Source of the DNA: Hermatobates lingyangjiaoensis
Taxonomy: Eukaryota; Arthropoda; Insecta; Hemiptera; Hermatobatidae
NCBI GenBank assembly: GCA_026182355.1
Contig: JAPFBL010000171.1
Location: 1,302,001-1,366,000, forward strand
DNA length: 64,000 bases
Direction of reading: 5' to 3'
Below the pieces are notes generated by a model. The model saw only the letters and a list, made by a program, of their open reading frames with translations. It was not told where the DNA came from and did not search any database. The translations under genes were made by a program, and so were the position numbers. Shown piece after piece: positions 58,265 through 64,000 of this stretch (positions are counted from its first letter, which is position 1; every line of letters starts with the position of its first letter).

Positions 58265-61040
58265 AAAACTATATATCTGACACCCAATGACGATCTCTTC
58301 TTATTTTCATCGGGTAGCACAGCGCTCCTACTCAGAACTGTATGATACCAATTGGTCTCTCAGACCATTTGACTTAATTTATAATAATCAACTTCTCTCC
58401 AGTTCTGAAAAATAGTTACTCTAGATATGACAAATACCAGCTAACTTACATTATAGATGCAGCCTAGATTGACGAATAGGTAAAGGAGTCTAGCTTGAAG
58501 CCAGACTGCAGTATAGTACTGCTCTAACTGTACAGTGGTGCTTAAAAAAAACAAACAAACTTAAACCTTAAAAAACAAACTTTAGGACAAAAAAAATCTG
58601 TAGTGGTCTACACTCAACTTTATTATAAAGATTAGTAATATCAAATCATTAAAAAATAATTAAATTCAATGATTAATTTGTGTGTACCTTTCCCTATTTC
58701 ATTTTTAACAATCAATTTTCACAGCACTTGGACAAAATCGAACAACTATTAACAACTAATGCATAAGATTAGATGACACCCTTTGAATCGTATTATCTAT
58801 TATTTGATTTTTAATTGGTATTATTAATAATAATAATTTGCTAATTAAGAATCAATGGTATCAAGTAATGCAATCCGTTGTCTTCGAAATGCGTACGATT
58901 TCAGATTCTAAAAGTGTTTAAAAACAAAAAAAGTAAATAAAATTGTAAATAGTAAAGAATTTATTTTATAAATTTCATTTTGGTTGTCATATTTTAAATT
59001 TTACTTAACTAATTAAACATTAATTTAGAATATTGTATATTTTACTCTAAATGATGTCACTAGTAGGTAAGTTTTTAGTTAACTACCTTCAAATATAAAT
59101 TACTTTCAAATTACTTATAAATGACATTCAAATATAAATTACTTCAACTGATTATATATTATTATTCTAATTTTTATTAATAATTATTAATATTTTAAAA
59201 TTTAGTTAAAGAATCCCAAAAAGTAACTATAAGAGGAAATTAATAGCTAGATTAAATGAAAATCAATGGTAACATTTTTGTGTTATATTACGTATTGCAT
59301 TAATCTACAATTTGTAAATTTTTATTCACTCCATGTATTAAGACAATACGAATTACACAATTTCAAGCTTCTAGATAAACAGAAGATCATTAAAAAATTA
59401 CTACTCATTTAACTATAACTATAAAGTACAATAATGCACCTTTCTGAAATAGGTACTCAAAAGAAAGTGCATTATTTTTGTTTAAAATAAGGCTTTACGT
59501 CAAGTATTCTATAACAAGGACTAAATATATGAGTTAATTTGAGTGAGTAGGAACTCGAATTGTAAATGACACAGGAATGAAAGGTAATGTTTATGATACA
59601 AGCGCGACACACTGACTGGCTGACCCCCTCCTCGAGGCTAGCCTTGATAATCTGTCTCTGAGCGTAAATAAAGACTTCGAGCCGCGTATGCCGGCCGTAC
59701 AGCCACCGCCAACTTATGTAAATTAATTAAATCTCTTAAGCTGTGTAACTTGTAGCATGGTCGGGAAGCTCTTATTACCTATCTACTCACCCATAAAACA
59801 ACTTTAACCTTAAAAAATATCAATCATGGCTTCATAGTAACTCCAAACATGAAAAAGTTTTGAAACATAATCATTGAAACACTAGCTATCACCGGTGTTT
59901 CATTGAGTTTAAGTGAAAAAATAAGGTATGATGAGATTTGGTTTCGTTTTTTTATTTGGTCGCCTATTATTTCAATTATTGAAACGTCAAAATTAATTTT
60001 TTTTTGACTACTATTGTTACTTTGCTTATAAATTAATTAAAATCATTCGTAATAAAGAAATAAAATCGCAGCAACGCACTATCGAAAGCAAATAATGAAT
60101 GACATAGCTGACGATAAAGTATTACTGAAATAAAAAATAATTAAATAATATATGCGTTTGTATAATTAATTATTAAGTGAGGAAATTTTTTGGAATTATA
60201 TAGGTCAGTAGTGTTTTCTTAAAAATTCAGTAGAGACCAAGAATAATAAACAATATTTGTCTCTTTTTTTTCTGTAAGTTTATTGTGTAACTGTTTTCTA
60301 TGAATACTTTAAAAGATAAACTATATAAGTATATTTGTTAAGTAATATACGTTAAAAGATCCATAAAGTATGTTTGTTTTTCTTGAAGTTAAGGATCTAC
60401 TTTTAAACAAAATTAGATAGGATAAGCCTTGTGTAGGTTATAAAGAACAGAACGTGCTTTGAATGAAGATCCAGTGGGCTTATCGTTTAGTTTTAATACT
60501 GTTTATGTGTTGAAGAGGTTTCTTTGATTAGTGCTACACACCTGCGTAATGACACCTTTTAGAGTCACTGAATACAGCAAAATGATGAAATTCAACTAAC
60601 ATTCATAAATTAAGAAAATAATATGACAATTAATAGTAAAAGTGTCACAGTAAAAATCCCCAACTTTTAGTAGGCATGAATTCTTAATTTGTTTGCATGA
60701 ACTCAATAGAACTTTAGTTATAATTAGACTATTGCGTTTAAAAATATTATATCAAAATTGAAGATTTTTTTTACTTTTTTTTATTCTGGGGTTTGTTCTA
60801 GATAAGAGACCTAAATGCACGACCAACGACCAACGAGATTTTCCGTGCATTGATGCACGTTGGGGTCAGGCAGTTCCTGCTTGTCTGTTTGTTCTACTTT
60901 AATTGTTCAGGTCTGTCAGATACGTCGGTATGTTAGTTTCTGTCATGTCCATGGTGAGTATGTTTCGTGGTCGTATGGTCTTTGAGTCTAAAGTCGTCAG
61001 TTATCGTTACTTTGGTGATCTGATTAGTCAGAGGGGGATT
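58265..61040. other. Intergenic stretch
   Basis: A GC-richer patch lies at 59595-59715 (GAGCCGCGTATGCCGGCCG). Otherwise it is AT-rich without assignable features, apart from the probable 3' flank of the LINE fragment near 60780-61040. Confidence 0.4.
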
Positions 61041-61044
61041 GGTT

Positions 61045-61440
61045 TCAGGGAATTTGAGGTAAAAGTGTTCTTACTAGCAGGTTAGAGTGTAAGGTAAGTT
61101 TTCTGTCTTCATTGATAGTCAGACGCCTAATGTACGTTTCTATTGATTCTATCCTTAGATCATGCTGGATATCGACATTTCTCGCATAAAAAGGAGCATT
61201 AGCTATAAGGCGAGCACACTTGTTCTGGACAATCTGGAGTCGGTTTTTCTTAGTTATCGCAGAGTTGTACCAAACAGAACATCCATAGTCCATGGTAGTT
61301 CTTATAACCGCCTTGTGGACAACCTCCTTCACTGCATGAGGAGTATCCCTTGATTTAAGGATGGAGTATAAATGACATAGCAACGCAGTACCCAGTTTGT
61401 GCTAAATGCTCTTCAATGGATTTCTTTATATAGACTCTGC
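61045..61440 (-). pseudogene. Jockey-like LINE reverse transcriptase C-terminal fragment
   Basis: From 61383 down: LCHLYSILKSRDTP, then YGCSVWYN, KNRLQIVQNKCARLI, ANAPFYARNVDIQHDL and IESIETYIRRL, ending at a stop near 61045. These are the conserved post-catalytic blocks of Jockey-superfamily ORF2. The next upstream block (KKSIEEHLA) is in another frame and is followed by a stop, so there is a frameshift near 61395. The catalytic domain is absent. Confidence 0.8.
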
Positions 61441-63440
61441 ACATAGTATACTTAAGGTTCTTTTCACCAGCACTAAAGACTCTAGTCTCATTCCTCACAA
61501 CTTTCATGAGTTTTGTTCTCGTTCTGTATCTCTATGTATACACTCTTTTAGGCATGGAGAATATATCTCTAGGGGTTAAGGTTACTGATTCAAAGTGACG
61601 GTCTAAATCAGTCTTTCTGATCAAAAGACCACCAAAGTTCTCTCTCAGCTCTATTTAGAGACAAGTTTGATAGCCTTTTCCATCATTTGGGAACAAAAAT
61701 TTCCAACAAGCTATGAGAGACTGGGTATACCCAGTCGTTCTTGGAGGTTTTTTTTCTCTTTTCACTCGACTGCCTGGGATGACAAGACCAAGTAGAAAGG
61801 AACTTCAGTTCTTGAATCAAATGGATAAAATGAATAAGAAGTGCTTAACATCAACTGAGTAATTTAATGATCTTTTCCTTTCATTTGCTGTATATATATA
61901 TGAAATAAGGAATAATGACAGCATGGATTTCGGTACCACCTTCTGAAGTCTAGTTTTCCATGAAAAACACATTTCGAGTCCTCGAAGTATTATCAGTAAA
62001 TATTCCATAATGAAAAAAAACAATAATGAAAACTAATACAACTTTATTGAATTCAGAACTGATAAAATATTCCTGTATTATAAAAGACTAGAAAAAACTT
62101 AGATGAATAAGGAAAATATTTGTGTATCATGGAGCTAAAAACTAGTGAAGATATCAAACATTAAAAGAACATGTAAATTTAAGAATTAAAACAATTCTTG
62201 AAAAGTTTGCATGTGTGTGTATGGCTGGTGAAAGCTGATGAAGAATAAGTTCTTGGGATACAGGTTATTATATTCAAACTCTTGAAGAAGAATCTTGGAT
62301 TAATTCAAAAGTAGGATTTGACTTCGAAATGGCTATAAAGTACAGATGTGGGCATGTTCTTCTACTTGTTAATGTGAATACCATAGTTCTTATTGACTCT
62401 GATCTTAGATTCTGTTCACTTGAAAGATGAATAGCCCGAGCATACATGATGCCAGATAACGTTGAACACTTACACTCTTGAATCATAAGTAAGCGATAAT
62501 TATGATTCCCAATGAAAAAATGGAATCATAATGGAGTTAATAACCTTAATCAGCTAAAACCTCTGAATAAAAACAACCAAAAAAAAATACTCGAATAATT
62601 GAAAATAATCGTTTTGAATTGTAAAAATAATAAAAAGCCTTGTGTTTGAAGTTTTTGAAAGTTGAGCTCATATTCAGAGTCTTTTGTCATATGGGGCAAT
62701 CAAATCATACAACATTGCTATAATTGTAAGAACAACAGTTGTAGAAAATTAAAAAGATCTTAGATTAGATTAAAAAGATCTTAGATTAAAAAGACCATTG
62801 TTGATATTATCAGTTTGTTGAGAAGCAAAGTCTACTCGTTAACTTTTGTGAAGTCGTACTACAATTTTATATTATAGTAATATTAATTGTGTCAGCTTAA
62901 TTGATTATATAAAAATAAGAACATTATAGGAATTTTTGCATAATTTTGCACCTCTAATAATTAGATTTAATTTTGTTGTTGTAATAGTAATGTCGCATTA
63001 TCTTACTATAACAAGATAAAATAAATTCCAAAAAATTATACTACTAAAATAATTTAATAAGAATTAATCAATTTAATTGGTTGTAATTATATTAATTGTG
63101 CCAATCATATAGGGATAGTTATAATTTGTACTGTAATCATATAATGATTCTATAAAACATTTTTACGAGAATTTCTTGTTGTATTTCTCAATATTAGACT
63201 TTCATGTTTTAGTATGTTTGGTTTTGTGTATGGATGGCATTTTCTTATTACAAGATTAATCTCTGTTTTGGTGTGAAAAATAAATTCTTGTTAACAATTT
63301 TGCCCTTTACTCTCATTTATCTCCATTAATTATTAAGCAATGTTTGATGATACTTTTTGAATAAATACACTTTTATCTTCAGTAAGACTCAAGCATAAAT
63401 TTGTTTCAGTATTATATTTTTTATTTTTCAATTTGTAAAA
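61441..63440. other. Intergenic stretch
   Basis: No assignable features. A short direct repeat (AAAAAGATCTTAGATTA) lies near 62751-62786. Confidence 0.4.
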
Positions 63441-63444
63441 GAAT

Positions 63445-63903
63445 TTACAAACATCTTTCTATCGTTCTGTCACTGTCTGTCCTCAAATGCAGTCCGTTAT
63501 GGTCCAGATACCGCCTGTAACGCGACGCGACGGAATAGCACTCATCATTCAACAAGTTCCTTGCTATTTGCATGCAATCACGTTCAATAGTTGAGTTCAA
63601 TTTAGCTATTGTTTTAGATTTCATTGCGTAGACTTTGTCTTTTAGGTATCCTAATTGAAAAGTTTAGCGGTGTAAGGTCTGGCTAACGTGGAGGGTATTC
63701 AACAAAATCTCTCCGTCCAACCAACCTGTTTGGCAAAGTCTCATCCAGCTCTCGTAAGCATCTTACATCGCGATAGTAGAGTGAGGTGCTCCAGCCTGCT
63801 GAAAATAAAATTCTTATCTTCAAAATGTTGTGCCTCGCACGATAGACTGTTGCAGCAAGTTTAAATATAAAAGTTGTGTACATCTTTTTGGGTCACCCTA
63901 TAG
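63445..63903 (-). mobile_element. Internally deleted DDE transposon (mariner-like group)
   Basis: Transposase blocks read FQQAGAPH, YYRDVRCLRELDETLPNR, VEYPPR, PDLTPLNF and GYLKDKVYAMK, then continue to a stop at 63447-63445. There is an internal stop after VEYPPR and frameshifts around YYRDVR and LNF. The usual FQQD is FQQA and the usual PLD is PLN, so two acidic positions are lost. Upstream, the end-like CTATAGGGTGACCCAAAAAG (63902-63883) sits directly beside the C-terminal half, so the N-terminal half has been deleted. The matching other end was not found. Confidence 0.7.
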
Positions 63904-64000
63904 TATAAGATTTAGACAACAAAGCTTTCATTCCTCAACAAAGCAACAAATTTAGCAACATATTTCATCCATCAATGTAGTCATGCTACAGCTACAAATT

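Overview
The window is AT-rich nuclear DNA from an animal. The evidence is spliced genes with GT-AG introns, many short dispersed repeats, (TA)n tracts and several transposon classes. The one clearly identifiable gene encodes an arthropod-like Hop/Stip1 protein. An arthropod, perhaps a chelicerate, is my best guess, but I cannot name the species from sequence alone.

Region 1-17.5 kb (minus strand) holds most of the Hsp70/Hsp90-organising co-chaperone gene (STIP1/Hop). Ten coding exons were found, with consistent phase across all junctions. They encode residues 1-459: TPR1, DP1, TPR2A and most of TPR2B. The C-terminal exons (rest of TPR2B helix and DP2) lie beyond base 1. The introns carry SINEs, hAT-type MITEs, minisatellites and palindromic elements. 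A heat-shock-element-like site lies about 50 bases upstream of the start codon.

Region 24-25 kb (minus) holds a 333-codon terminal exon of a gene I do not recognise. Everything else is intergenic or intronic DNA filled with mobile-element remains: a decayed Helitron (47.3-48.7 kb) with a small internally deleted relative (49.1-49.4 kb), a Jockey-like LINE fragment (61 kb), a deleted DDE transposase (63.4-63.9 kb), a TA-flanked MITE (58 kb), and a 135-bp tandem array of tRNA-SINE heads (48.7-49.1 kb).

The most striking structure is a set of about two dozen short motifs, mostly arranged as head-to-head palindromes and often beside (TA)n tracts, that fit a hammerhead ribozyme layout. In order they show stem I, CUGANGA, one extra base, stem II, GAA, a palindromic stem III that always starts with A and ends with U, a non-G at the cleavage position, and the stem I partner. 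At least six sequence families satisfy this with different, mutually complementary stems. Five fragments of what looks like the start of a Penelope-like element reading frame occur in the same neighbourhoods, and at 27.6 kb one begins just downstream of such a motif. Penelope-like elements are known to carry hammerhead motifs in their pseudo-LTRs, so I interpret these palindromes as Penelope-like 5' ends.
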